Shown piece after piece: positions 25,961 to 34,321 of a stretch of DNA of 49,545 bases (within the stretch, counting starts at the first letter, position 1; every line of letters begins with the position of its first letter). The stretch comes from Pseudomonadota bacterium (lineage in GTDB: Bacteria > Pseudomonadota > Gammaproteobacteria > Burkholderiales > Burkholderiaceae_C). The notes under the pieces were generated by a model that was not told where the DNA came from, searched no databases, and saw only the letters and a list, made by a program, of their open reading frames with translations. Both the position numbers and the translations under genes were made by a program. The stretch lies in NCBI GenBank assembly GCA_029561195.1, contig JAKQJK010000172.1:1-49545 (forward strand), written 5' to 3'.

Positions 25961-27163
25961 ATGACTGCCATGATTGAACTCAAAGATATTCAGCAGGCCG
26001 CTAGCCGTTTGCAAAACCACATCCTGCACACGCCGTGTGTTGCTTCCAGAACCTTGTCAGACATTTCTGGTGCGCACGTTTTTCTCAAGTTTGAAAACTT
26101 GCAATTCACCGCGTCTTTCAAAGAGCGTGGCGCCTGCAACAAACTGGCCCAGTTGCCACCCGAAACGCGTGGCGTGGTGGCGATGAGTGCTGGCAACCAC
26201 GCTCAGGGTGTGGCTTATCACGCACAGCGGTTGGGGTTGCGCGCGGTGATCGTCATGCCGCGCTTCACACCGGGCGTCAAGGTAGAGCGTACGCGCGGAT
26301 TCGGGGCTGAGGTGGTATTACATGGCGACACGCTGGATGAAGCACGCGCCCACGCGCTGACGCTGGCTGCACAAGACAAGCTGACATTTGTCCACCCGTA
26401 TGACGACGAGCAGATCGTGGCTGGACAGGGCACCGTTGCACTGGAGATGCTTCAGGACGTGCCCGACCTGGACACACTCATCATTGCCGTCGGCGGCGGC
26501 GGCCTGATTGCCGGTATGGCGACTGCCGCCAAAGCAATCAAACCGGGCATCGAGATTGTGGGTGTGCAGACCAGCCGCTTCCCAGCCATGGTGAATGCCA
26601 TCAAAGGCACCCACCACCCACAAGGCACGAGTTCCATAGCCGAAGGCATTGCAGTAGGCTCACCGGGAAAGCTGCCGCAGGAAGTCATTAAACAACTTGT
26701 CGACGATCTCGTACTGGTCGACGAAGGTGATATCGAGCAGGCCATCGTGATGTTGCTGGAAGTGGAAAAGACTCTGGTGGAAGGCGCAGGCGCAGCCGGT
26801 CTTGCGGCGCTGCTGAAATACCCTGAGCGCTTCAAAGGTAAAAGAGTAGGCTTGGTGTTGTGCGGAGGCAATATTGACCCGTTGCTGTTGGCTTCCATCA
26901 TCGAGCGTGGCATGGTGCGGGCGGGTCGTCTGGCGCGCATTCGCGTCAGTGCGCGCGATGTGCCAGGTTCGCTGGCCAAAATCACGGCAACCATTGCTGA
27001 TGCGGGCGCCAACATTGACGAAGTGCATCATCAACGCGCGTTCACGACGCTGGCTGCGCAAAACGTCGAAGTGGAACTTGTGGTGCAGACTCGCGGCCGT
27101 CAGCACATTGCAGACGTTTTGTCGGCACTGCGCTCCGCCGGGTTTGAGGCCGTGGAGCAATAG
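25961..27163 (+). CDS. ilvA: Threonine ammonia-lyase (threonine dehydratase), PLP-dependent
   Basis: This 400-residue fold-type II PLP enzyme has FTASFKERGACNKL with the Schiff-base Lys near 55, SAGNHAQGVAYHAQ near 77-90 and the phosphate-binding GGGGLIAG near 178-185. The C-terminal ACT-like segment has VPGSLAKITATIADAGANIDEV near 332-353 in two parts. It converts L-threonine to 2-oxobutanoate and ammonia, the first step to isoleucine. The length and single ACT-like domain match the short type (TdcB/IlvA-short), not the two-regulatory-domain E. coli IlvA. ATG 25961 and ATG 25970 are both possible starts; neither has an evident Shine-Dalgarno. Serine dehydratase activity is also usual in this type. 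Confidence 0.9.
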   Translation: MTAMIELKDIQQAASRLQNHILHTPCVASRTLSDISGAHVFLKFENLQFTASFKERGACNKLAQLPPETRGVVAMSAGNHAQGVAYHAQRLGLRAVIVMPRFTPGVKVERTRGFGAEVVLHGDTLDEARAHALTLAAQDKLTFVHPYDDEQIVAGQGTVALEMLQDVPDLDTLIIAVGGGGLIAGMATAAKAIKPGIEIVGVQTSRFPAMVNAIKGTHHPQGTSSIAEGIAVGSPGKLPQEVIKQLVDDLVLVDEGDIEQAIVMLLEVEKTLVEGAGAAGLAALLKYPERFKGKRVGLVLCGGNIDPLLLASIIERGMVRAGRLARIRVSARDVPGSLAKITATIADAGANIDEVHHQRAFTTLAAQNVEVELVVQTRGRQHIADVLSALRSAGFEAVEQ

Positions 27164-27167
27164 GCTT

Positions 27168-27962
27168 TCAGTCCTGGCTGAACTCCAGGGAAAGGTCTTG
27201 CGCCAGTTCGATGCAGTAGTGCAGCCGGGTCGCCGTTACCACGGCGCCCACTGGTAGCGGCTGCCAGGGATCGTTCGCGTCATCCAGCGGCTCCGAGGCA
27301 ATGACAGTACCCCGCGCATCGTGACGCAAATACAACGTCGGCGGTTGACTGTCGCTGGCCAACCGGAATGCATAGAGCGTTTTGCCGTCGGCCAGCGCCG
27401 CCGCGAAACGCAAGGGTTGTTCAATACCCGCATCCCGCAGACGCTCCACAGTTTCATCAAAAATCCGCACTACAGCCTGGGCGGCGCCTTCGCCCTGCTC
27501 CATACCGGCCAGCGCCAGCAGGAAAAGCAATTCCGAATCGGTCGCGCCTTTGCGGGCGGCATAGAGCGAATCCGGCAGCAGGGATTCAAGCAGACGGCGC
27601 ACCTGGCTGTAGCCCCCAATCTGGCCGTTGTGCATGAACAGGTGTTTGCCATGGCGAAACGGGTGGCAATTGTGTCGCGTGATGGCGGTGCCGGTGGCAG
27701 CCCGGACATGCGCAAAAAACAGGCTTGATCGCACTGTTGCGCACAGGGCCAGCAGATTCTCGTCGGACCAGGCGGGCATCACCTCGCGGTAAACAGCCGG
27801 CTCGGACCGCTCGCCGTACCAGCCGATACCAAAACCATCACCATTGGTCACGGTCTTCGCCTCCTCTGCCCGCAGCGCCTGACACACTAGGGAGTGACGC
27901 GGCTGACAAACGAGTTGCTCCAGAAAAATCGGGTCACCGTGGTAAGCAATAAAGCGGCACAT
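27168..27962 (-). CDS. Class II glutamine amidotransferase (YafJ/EgtC-like)
   Basis: This 264-residue Ntn-type glutamine amidotransferase has the nucleophile Cys2 directly after the initiator Met (MCRFIAYHGDP). It also has GDGFGIGWY near 41-49, FAHVRAATGTAI near 82-93 (substrate Arg), HNCHPF near 96-101 and FMHNGQIGGY near 108-117. There is no synthase domain, so it must work with a partner or on a small amide; YafJ and EgtC are such stand-alone forms. EgtC removes glutamate in ergothioneine synthesis, but no other egt gene is nearby. It converges with the ammonia-lyase gene with four bases between the stops. The exact substrate is unknown. Confidence 0.87.
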   Translation of the reverse strand: MCRFIAYHGDPIFLEQLVCQPRHSLVCQALRAEEAKTVTNGDGFGIGWYGERSEPAVYREVMPAWSDENLLALCATVRSSLFFAHVRAATGTAITRHNCHPFRHGKHLFMHNGQIGGYSQVRRLLESLLPDSLYAARKGATDSELLFLLALAGMEQGEGAAQAVVRIFDETVERLRDAGIEQPLRFAAALADGKTLYAFRLASDSQPPTLYLRHDARGTVIASEPLDDANDPWQPLPVGAVVTATRLHYCIELAQDLSLEFSQD

Positions 27963-28095
27963 AGCGATGCAACCTGTAAAACGAGTTATCGGCTTTATCG
28001 ACCTGCCAGCGTAAAGGTTGAGCGACTACACACCCTGCGGCAGCCCTTTTGGGTAAAATCAGACAACCAATAGATCCGTAGTTCAAGGAACCCAC

Positions 28096-28235
28096 ATGTC
28101 CGCCCCTCAGACACAACACGATGCCCACGAAGCCGACGCCGTCAGAAGATCGTTCCGCTTATGCCTATCGTGCTGCCCGTCGCTGGCGCCATCCTGATGT
28201 TTCTGCTGGCTTTTATCGCCGTCTTCATGGCCTGA
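28096..28235 (+). pseudogene. Small single-helix membrane protein broken by a 1-base deletion
   Basis: Behind AAGGAA, ATG 28096 reads MSAPQTQHDAHEADAVR and then leaves frame. Adding one A in the AGAAG stretch at 28144-28148 restores a continuous 46-residue protein. It continues KIVPLMPIVLPVAGAIL and ends in a hydrophobic helix, FLLAFIAVFMA, before TGA 28233-28235. A His/Asp/Glu-rich cytoplasmic head and one C-terminal helix are the shape of small respiratory or envelope subunits. As written, the ATG frame ends within about 30 codons and the helix could be made only from the internal ATG at 28161 (24 residues). The coherent product strongly suggests a real gene with an indel, true or artefactual. 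Function unknown. Confidence 0.6.
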
Positions 28236-28347
28236 CCGGGCTAATTCCCTGCGCCTTACCGCGCAAAACCAACCTGTCTCCACTAGAGTCCGACCAAGGT
28301 TACCAGCCTTGCATGGTGAATCCGGACATCTTTACGCATCATCTCAG

Positions 28348-28397
28348 CCTCTAGCCCCTATCTACTATGCGTGATTAGCTATAATTTTTATAGCTAA
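28348..28397 (+). repeat. ~50-bp interspersed repeat, copy 5, intergenic
   Basis: This copy reads CCTCTAGCCCCTATCTAC, TATGCGTGATTAGCTATA, then TTTATAGCTAA. It matches the other copies and is closest to copy 2. It is the only copy that touches no coding sequence and lies 250 bp upstream of pckG. AGCTATAATTTTTATAGCT within it is a near-perfect hairpin. Confidence 0.87.
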
Positions 28398-28463
28398 TAG
28401 CATCTTGTCAGGCCGGCGTCTTATGGCCATCTGCTACATCAAACTGCATAAAGCCATGCGCCT

Positions 28464-28518
28464 TTTGCATATTCTTTGCATGTAACTGGTTGGTAACCAG
28501 CAAGCGTGTTCATAAAAT
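28464..28518 (+). promoter_or_regulatory. Probable pckG promoter with overlapping palindrome
   Basis: TTGGTA (28490-28495), 17 bases, then TAAAAT (28513-28518) make a fair sigma-70 promoter. The -35 box is inside the palindrome CTGGTT-GGT-AACCAG (28486-28500), a likely operator. Just upstream TTTGCAT occurs twice, at 28464 and 28475, exactly 11 bp (one helical turn) apart, as expected of a regulator binding one face of the DNA. The leader to pckG would be about 125 bases. Confidence 0.55.
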
Positions 28519-28649
28519 CAGGGTCAACAAAACCCTGTATCTCCAACAAATTGCCGTTTTTTCAAAGTGCCTGAGTCCGTGTCGCCACGCTGGCATGCAG
28601 CCTGACCGTACATTTTGGAAAGACGATTTTTAACTTCCGGAGCCTTTCA

Positions 28650-30551
28650 ATGAACTCACCCGTGATGCAGGGGCTGAACCTCAACGCCCCCAGCTATGTA
28701 AAAAACGCGCACCTGATAGCTTGGGTGGCCGACATGGCCGCCCTGACCAAGCCTGACCACATTTACTGGTGCGACGGCAGCGACGAGGAATACAACCGCT
28801 TGTGCCAGCAACTGGTGGACAGCGGCACCTTCAAAAAGCTCAACGCGGCCAAAAGGCCCAATTCATTCCTGGCCTGCTCGGACCCCAGCGACGTGGCACG
28901 CGTGGAAGACCGCACCTTCATCTGCTGCGAAAATAAGGAAAACGCTGGTCCCACCAACAACTGGATGGCGCCGAACGAGATGCGGGCCACGTTGCAGCCT
29001 CTGTTTGACGGCTGCATGAAGGGCCGCACCATGTATGTGGTGCCGTTCTCCATGGGTCCGATCGGCAGCCCCATTGCACACATCGGTATCGAGCTGTCTG
29101 ACAGCGCCTATGTTGCCGTGAACATGAAAATCATGACCCGCATGGGCAAGGCGGTATATGACGTGCTGGGCGTGAATGGCGAGTTTGTGCCCTGCGTGCA
29201 CACGGTCGGCGCACCGCTGCAAGCTGGTCAGGCCGACGTGAAATGGCCCTGCAACAAGACGAAGTACATCGTCCATTACCCCGAGACGCGCGAAATCTGG
29301 TCCTACGGATCAGGCTATGGCGGCAACGCACTGCTGGGCAAGAAGTGTTTTGCACTGCGCATTGCGTCCAACATGGGCCGTGCAGCTTCGGAAGGCTCAA
29401 CCGGAAACCCCGGCTGGCTGGCCGAGCACATGCTGATTCTGGGCGTGACCAATCCGCAGGGCAAAAAATACCACGTGGCGGCAGCGTTCCCCAGTGCCTG
29501 TGGCAAAACGAATTTCTCGATGATGGTGCCGCCCGCCGGATTTGACGGCTGGAGCGTGACCACGATTGGTGACGACATTGCCTGGATCAAACCCGGTGCT
29601 GACGGCCGCCTGCGCGCCATCAATCCGGAAGCGGGCTACTTTGGCGTCGCACCCGGCACCAACCTGAAAACCAACCCGAACTGCATGGCCAGCCTGAACA
29701 AGGACGTAATCTTCACCAACGTCGCACTCACCGATGACGGCGACGTGTGGTGGGAAGGTCTGGAGCAGGACACCGGCAGCCTGCCGGATCACCTAATCGA
29801 CTGGCAAGGCAAGGACTGGACCCCAGCCATCGCCAGGGCAACTGGGGAGAATGGCAAGCTCAAGCCGGCCGCCCACCCCAACTCACGTTTCACCGTAGCG
29901 GCCACCAACAATCCGGCGCTGGACCCTGCGTGGGACGACCCCGCAGGTGTGCCGATTGACGCGTTCATCTTCGGTGGCCGCCGCTCGACCACCGTGCCAT
30001 TGGTCACGCAGGGCCGCAACTGGGTGGAAGGCGTTTACATGGCCGCCACCATGGGCAGCGAAACGACGGCCGCCATTGCGGGGCAACAAGGTGTGGTGCG
30101 CCGCGATCCGTTTGCCATGATCGCGTTTGCTGGCTACAACATGAGCGACTATTTCAGCCACTGGCTGCAGATGGGCGAAAAGCTGTCCGCTGCCGACGTG
30201 GCCGTGCCCAAGATCTTCACCACCAACTGGTTCCGCAAGGGCGCCGACGGCAAGTTCGTCTGGCCCGGCTACGGCGAAAACATGCGTGTGCTGAAGTGGA
30301 TGATTGACCGCATTGAAGACACCGTGCCCGGTGTTGACCACCCCTTCGGCGTGAGCCCGTCTTACGACGAACTCAACTGGGACGGGCTGGACTTCACTGC
30401 CGAGCAGTTCCACACCGTCACAAGCTTTGACAACGCCGCCTGGACGGCTGAGCTGGAGTTGCACACTGCCTTGTTCACCCAGTTGCAGCACAACCTGCCC
30501 AAAGAGCTGGAAGCAACCCGCGCCCAGCTGGAGAAGCGGCTGGCAGCCTGA
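28650..30551 (+). CDS. pckG: Phosphoenolpyruvate carboxykinase (GTP)
   Basis: This 633-residue protein is full-length GTP-type PEPCK. It has the family segments [16 protein letters not shown] near 218-233, the kinase-type P-loop [13 protein letters not shown] near 278-290, the metal/nucleotide segment [12 protein letters not shown] near 308-319, [14 protein letters not shown] near 326-339 and the Arg/Asn-rich [12 protein letters not shown] near 438-449. The mobile Cys in the P-loop is the reactive cysteine of the GTP-type enzymes. It makes phosphoenolpyruvate from oxaloacetate, the entry to gluconeogenesis, or runs in reverse as an anaplerotic step. Use of organic acids, amino acids and hydroxyproline elsewhere in this window fits that role. 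The start follows CGGAG; a strong bidirectional terminator follows the stop. Confidence 0.97.
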   Translation: MNSPVMQGLNLNAPSYVKNAHLIAWVADMAALTKPDHIYWCDGSDEEYNRLCQQLVDSGTFKKLNAAKRPNSFLACSDPSDVARVEDRTFICCENKENAGPTNNWMAPNEMRATLQPLFDGCMKGRTMYVVPFSMGPIGSPIAHIGIELSDSAYVAVNMKIMTRMGKAVYDVLGVNGEFVPCVHTVGAPLQAGQADVKWPCNKTKYIVHYPETREIWSYGSGYGGNALLGKKCFALRIASNMGRAASEGSTGNPGWLAEHMLILGVTNPQGKKYHVAAAFPSACGKTNFSMMVPPAGFDGWSVTTIGDDIAWIKPGADGRLRAINPEAGYFGVAPGTNLKTNPNCMASLNKDVIFTNVALTDDGDVWWEGLEQDTGSLPDHLIDWQGKDWTPAIARATGENGKLKPAAHPNSRFTVAATNNPALDPAWDDPAGVPIDAFIFGGRRSTTVPLVTQGRNWVEGVYMAATMGSETTAAIAGQQGVVRRDPFAMIAFAGYNMSDYFSHWLQMGEKLSAADVAVPKIFTTNWFRKGADGKFVWPGYGENMRVLKWMIDRIEDTVPGVDHPFGVSPSYDELNWDGLDFTAEQFHTVTSFDNAAWTAELELHTALFTQLQHNLPKELEATRAQLEKRLAA

Positions 30552-30592
30552 TAACGGCATTTTTCAGCGTTCAGCGTGTCTGCCCCGGACAA

Positions 30593-30619
30593 CAAAAAAG
30601 CCACCCTCAGGTGGCTTTT
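30593..30619. terminator. Bidirectional Rho-independent terminator
   Basis: GCCACC-CTCA-GGTGGC is flanked by AAAAAA before and TTTT after, so the stem works as a terminator on both strands. It lies between pckG (plus) and the convergent membrane-protein gene (minus) and ends both. Confidence 0.93.
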
Positions 30620-30654
30620 CTATTTCGCTGCAGTTCGAAGGCTGCGGCGAAATA

Positions 30655-31377
30655 TCAGGCAATTTGCCGCAGGTTGGCGGGAATGCCCACCAGAAATGAG
30701 CGCTTCACCACCCGCTTCACAGACGGATACCGCATAGCCGTGGCACGAATTTCAGCCAGCGCGGCTTCCTGGGCAACCGGGTCCTGAATGGCCAGCGCAG
30801 TTGATTCGGCACGGCGCACGGCTTCCTGCAGGTCTTCCATCAGGCGTGGGTCGCTCATGGCGGCATTCCACATCAGGCGGTCAGACTCGGCACGAGCCTT
30901 CAGGGATTCTTTGTGGGTCAACGCGGACTTGACGGCTGGCTCGGCAATTAATTCCTGCTGCACTTCAGCCCGGCTTATTGCGGCCTGGATATCAGCCATC
31001 ACACGTGGATCCTGCCGGGCGGTATTCAACAGGTGGGCATCGGCACGGTCCTGTGCCAGACGTTTGGTCCATTGCTGGACACCCACAGTAATTCTTGCGG
31101 CAAACGTACGGGCGGCATTGGCAAACAGTGCCAGCCCCGCAAAGGTAACAGCCCACAGGACAACCCAGGCAGTCAACAAATGCCCGTCCGCCCAAGTGTC
31201 AATCATCTGATCGGCCACGGACACAAATGCAGCGACGCCGCCAGCCAACAACAACGTAGCAAGGCCGCGGGAGCCATTCAGGCTGCGGCGCAATCCCGCG
31301 AAGTACTGGAATGCAGACTCTGCACGCTCAACGCCGCCGTGAGATTTAGGAAATTCAGTATGGGTAAAGCTGGTCAT
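30655..31377 (-). CDS. Unknown two-helix inner-membrane protein (240 aa)
   Basis: I do not recognise the family. Two membrane segments lie close together near 38-57 (LATLLLAGGVAAFVSVAD) and 68-90 (AWVVLWAVTFAGLALFA). A long, charged, Ala/Arg/Glu-rich helical tail of about 150 residues follows (repeated patterns such as DPRVMADIQAAISRAE and DPRLMEDLQEAVRRAE). That DPR-L-M-x-D-x-Q-x-A repeat, 30-60 residues apart, is a visible internal duplication and suggests a coiled-coil cytoplasmic domain. ATG 31377 is preferred; starts at 31395 and 31422 are also open. It is divergent from the LysR-type gene over a short, strongly AT-rich gap, so the LysR protein may control it. Confidence 0.7.
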   Translation of the reverse strand: MTSFTHTEFPKSHGGVERAESAFQYFAGLRRSLNGSRGLATLLLAGGVAAFVSVADQMIDTWADGHLLTAWVVLWAVTFAGLALFANAARTFAARITVGVQQWTKRLAQDRADAHLLNTARQDPRVMADIQAAISRAEVQQELIAEPAVKSALTHKESLKARAESDRLMWNAAMSDPRLMEDLQEAVRRAESTALAIQDPVAQEAALAEIRATAMRYPSVKRVVKRSFLVGIPANLRQIA

Positions 31378-31448
31378 GATGGGTTTCCCTTTCATTGGAG
31401 CGGAGTCACAAAGCCCCCGCACACCCAGATATTAGGGTTTGTACTAAT

Positions 31449-31481
31449 ATAGTTCAACTTTATTATGATGATATGAACTAT
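31449..31481. promoter_or_regulatory. Inverted repeat in the LysR-type divergent promoter
   Basis: ATAGTTCA (31449-31456) and TGAACTAT (31474-31481) are perfect 8-bp arms around a 17-base AT-rich centre, just upstream of the LysR-type start at 31487. LysR regulators bind such dyads upstream of their own gene and the divergent target. It is the most plausible operator for this pair. Confidence 0.6.
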
Positions 31482-31486
31482 TCACA

Positions 31487-32473
31487 ATGGTGATACTAAT
31501 GCCACAACAAGCCGCTTCACCCCCGCCCAACTTCCGTACGCTGGATCTGAACCTGTTGCGCGTTTTCGACGAGGTCATGGCCGAGAGGAATCTCACCCGC
31601 GCGGCACGAAACCTCTCGCTCACGCAACCTGCTGTCAGCAATGCACTGCGCCGGCTTCGGGAAACGCTGGGCGATGAACTGGTGCGCCGTGGCGGGCAAG
31701 GCATGGAGCCCACGCCACGTGCGTTAACCCTCTGGCCCGCTGTACGGGAAGCGTTGCGTCAGCTACAGGAGTCGCTTGTCCCCAGCACGTTTGTGCCGCA
31801 GGACGCCACCACCGCGTTTTCGCTGGCCATGGCCGATGCCACCGCAGCGGAGCTGATGCCAGGCCTGATTGAAACACTGGAAGCCACCGCGCCCGGCGTT
31901 TCGTTGCGGGTGGTTCCCCTTTCCACCCGGGACCCCCGGCGCCTGCTGGATGATGAAGCGGCGGACCTGGCCGTAGGATACTTTCCGGCCGCTTTGGCTG
32001 ACCTGACCGCCCGCGCCCAAGTTGGCAAAGCTGTTGCTTTTGCACATCAGCGCCTTTATGAAGGGAAATATGTCAGCGTTATGCGACGTGACCACCCATT
32101 AGCAACCGGACCCTTCACTCTTAACCGTTTTTGTGCAGCCCGACATCTTTTGGTCAGCTTTTCAGGCCGCCCGTTCGGTTTTATCGACGAGGCACTTGCC
32201 ACGCTGGGACGTGAACGCCGTGTAGTGCTGACAGTGAATCAGTTTTTCACCGCAGGCCGCGTGGTGGCGAAATCAGATCTGCTGTCCGTTATGCCACACC
32301 ACTTTGTCGCTATCAGCGGAATCCCGGACGAACTGGTCGTACGCGAATTGCCGTTTACTGTGCCACCCATTCTGGTCAACGCGCTGTGGCATTTGCGTGA
32401 AGAGCACAACAGCGCCCATATTTGGCTGCGCAAGATCGTGGCGGAGGCAGCCGCCCGCGCGTTTCCGGCTTGA
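31487..32473 (+). CDS. LysR-family transcriptional regulator
   Basis: This 328-residue LysR-type regulator has a helix-turn-helix from about 18 (LDLNLLRVFDEVMAERNLTRAAR, then LTQPAVSNALRRLRETLGDEL) and a substrate-binding fold (residues 100-320). Two ATG starts, 31487 and 31499, are possible. LVR-x-GG-x-GMEPTPRA is typical of the group that includes NahR/LinR/NodD-like activators. Its co-inducer cannot be predicted. Its most likely target is the divergent membrane-protein gene at 30655-31377, with an 8-bp dyad between the two. It directly abuts, stop to stop, the PAS-AraC gene; that one, not this, more likely serves the hydroxyproline genes. Confidence 0.88.
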   Translation: MVILMPQQAASPPPNFRTLDLNLLRVFDEVMAERNLTRAARNLSLTQPAVSNALRRLRETLGDELVRRGGQGMEPTPRALTLWPAVREALRQLQESLVPSTFVPQDATTAFSLAMADATAAELMPGLIETLEATAPGVSLRVVPLSTRDPRRLLDDEAADLAVGYFPAALADLTARAQVGKAVAFAHQRLYEGKYVSVMRRDHPLATGPFTLNRFCAARHLLVSFSGRPFGFIDEALATLGRERRVVLTVNQFFTAGRVVAKSDLLSVMPHHFVAISGIPDELVVRELPFTVPPILVNALWHLREEHNSAHIWLRKIVAEAAARAFPA

Positions 32474-33223
32474 TCAGCGAACAACAAGCTTTCGGTACTG
32501 CCCTGGCGTGAGCCCTGTGATCTGACGAAAGTGACGCGTCAGTGCGCTTTGATCAAAGAACCCGCAGGAAATGGCGATGTCAGTGATAGCTTCCATACCA
32601 GAAGTCAGCCGCTGGGCCGCGGCTTCAATGCGCGTTTTCATGATGAACTGCCCCGTGGAAAGTTGAAAAATTTTCTTCATGCGACGGTCCAGCTGGGCTT
32701 CTGACACACCGGCTACAACCGCCACCTCCTCCAAACGTAGTGGCTTTGCATAGTTGGCCTGAATCAGATCAACCGCTTGCGCCAGGCGCCCATCCACGCC
32801 ACCGGTACGGCTGGGTTCTTGCAGATCCTTGGACAGACAGGCAAGACCTATCACGTCGCCGCCAGCATCCAGAATAGGTGTTTTGTGGGTAAGGCACCAG
32901 CCGGGTTGCCGGTCTTTGAACAAAGTCAGGTCCAGGTTATCCAGCACCGGGCGACCGGTACGAAACAGGGCTTCATCCTGCAGTCCGTACCGCTTGGCCA
33001 TGTGTTCCGGGAAAAGATCGTAGGCAGTTTTGCCAATGGCATCGGTCTTGTGCAGCAAACCACAGCGGTCAGCACAGGCCTGGCTGATGCTGACATAACG
33101 ACCCGCGCGGTCTTTCACTGAAAACACGATGTCCGGCATGTGGTCGAAGATGGTCTCGAACAAAAGCGGAGATGCCACTTTCGCCAAAAAAGCTTCTCGC
33201 CACTGGGTGAGCTGCGGCGTCAT
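32474..33223 (-). CDS. PAS-domain AraC-family transcriptional regulator
   Basis: This 249-residue protein has a PAS domain at about 18-135 (FDHMPDIVFSVKDRAGRYVSIS, in two segments, and RPVLDNLDLTLF). An AraC/XylS DNA-binding domain follows at about 145-249, with two helix-turn-helix motifs (VAVVAGVSEAQLDRRMKKIF and DIAISCGFFDQSALTRHFR, then TPGQYRKL). A PAS sensor on an AraC end, instead of the usual cupin or Rossmann sensor, is uncommon but known in proteobacterial amino-acid catabolic loci. It is divergent from the hydroxyproline 2-epimerase with 123 bp between. It is the obvious candidate activator of that operon, sensing trans-4-hydroxy-L-proline or a downstream metabolite. The LysR gene ends on the base next to its stop. 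Confidence 0.88.
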   Translation of the reverse strand: MTPQLTQWREAFLAKVASPLLFETIFDHMPDIVFSVKDRAGRYVSISQACADRCGLLHKTDAIGKTAYDLFPEHMAKRYGLQDEALFRTGRPVLDNLDLTLFKDRQPGWCLTHKTPILDAGGDVIGLACLSKDLQEPSRTGGVDGRLAQAVDLIQANYAKPLRLEEVAVVAGVSEAQLDRRMKKIFQLSTGQFIMKTRIEAAAQRLTSGMEAITDIAISCGFFDQSALTRHFRQITGLTPGQYRKLVVR

Positions 33224-33346
33224 GAATCCAGCCTTTGCCCACTGATGACTATGCTTTTTAGTCTGATTACATCGTCTGCGCGCTGATTTCTGCCTAGACC
33301 CAGGAACAGTGCCTGACTACAGTTACTCAAATTCCAAAGGTTTGCC

Positions 33347-34321
33347 ATGCTGGACAGTTTAGCCACCCCAAGCTCCATTGAATTTCCCTCCATGCGGGTC
33401 ATTGACTCGCACACGGGTGGTGAACCCACCCGACTGATTGTGCAAGGTGGCCCTGATCTGGGTAGCGGTTCGCTAGCGCAGCGGCGCGAGATTTTTAGCA
33501 CCCGGTTCGACCACATTCGCAGCGCGCTGTGTAATGAACCCCGTGGGTCCGACGCCGTAGTGGGTGCGCTGCTGTGTGCGCCGCATGAACCTGGTTGTGC
33601 GGCAGGCGTCATTTTCTTCAACAACGTGGGCATGCTGGGTATGTGCGGGCACGGAACCATCGGTTTACTGGCTACCCTGGCGTGGATGAAACGCATTCAG
33701 CCAGGGGTTCACCGCGTCGACACGCCAGTGGGCGTGGTGGAAGCGACACTGCAGGGCGCCAATAACGTGAGCCTGCGCAACGTGGCAAGCTACCGGTTGC
33801 ACCGTCAGGTAGCGTTGAACGTTCCCGGATGGGGCGTGGTGCATGGAGATGTTGCCTGGGGAGGCAACTGGTTTTTTTTGGTGGACGACCATGGCCTGGA
33901 CCTGTCGCTGCAGCAGGTTCCCGAACTGACGTCATTGGGCACTCGTATCCGTCATGCACTTCAAGAACAAGGTATTACGGGGTCAGACGGGGCCGAAATT
34001 GATCATATTGAGCTGTGTGCGCCATCCGCCAAGCTTGGGATCAACGGCCGCAACTTTGTTTTATGTCCGGGCCTGGCCTACGATCGTTCACCATGTGGAA
34101 CCGGCACCAGCGCCAAACTGGCCTGCCTGCAAGCAGACGGCAAACTTGAACCGGGTCAGGTATGGCGACAGGAAAGCGTGGTGGGTAGCGTTTTTGAGGG
34201 GTCCATTGAATGGCATGACGGCCAGTGGTATCCCCGCATCGCTGGCAGCGCATTTGTGAACGCTGTGACCGACGTTGTGTGCAGCGAAGGCGATCCGTTC
34301 GTCTGGGGAGTTCCCGCTTGA
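33347..34321 (+). CDS. 4-hydroxyproline 2-epimerase (proline racemase family)
   Basis: This 324-residue proline-racemase-family enzyme has both catalytic cysteines, in MCGHGTIG near 105 and SPCGTGTSAK near 251. The substrate segment DSHTGGEPTRL near 20-30 is also present. A Cys/Cys pair marks a true racemase or epimerase rather than a Cys/Thr dehydratase. It inverts trans-4-hydroxy-L-proline to cis-4-hydroxy-D-proline, the first step of bacterial hydroxyproline breakdown. The next genes (three-part dehydrogenase, DapA-family deaminase) support that over proline racemase. It is the first gene of the operon; the next gene begins at a TTG inside its TGA stop (TTGA). Confidence 0.9.
   Translation: MLDSLATPSSIEFPSMRVIDSHTGGEPTRLIVQGGPDLGSGSLAQRREIFSTRFDHIRSALCNEPRGSDAVVGALLCAPHEPGCAAGVIFFNNVGMLGMCGHGTIGLLATLAWMKRIQPGVHRVDTPVGVVEATLQGANNVSLRNVASYRLHRQVALNVPGWGVVHGDVAWGGNWFFLVDDHGLDLSLQQVPELTSLGTRIRHALQEQGITGSDGAEIDHIELCAPSAKLGINGRNFVLCPGLAYDRSPCGTGTSAKLACLQADGKLEPGQVWRQESVVGSVFEGSIEWHDGQWYPRIAGSAFVNAVTDVVCSEGDPFVWGVPA

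Noticed and set aside
25871..26029. 53-codon N-terminal extension of the double-AAA protein
   Set aside because: ATG 25870 has a perfect GGAGG at ideal spacing, and the extension would overlap the ilvA start region.
28121..28354. 77-codon frame MPTKPTPSEDRSAY...
   Set aside because: It is Arg/Pro-rich with no Shine-Dalgarno; the competing explanation (46-residue membrane protein with one missing base) is more coherent.
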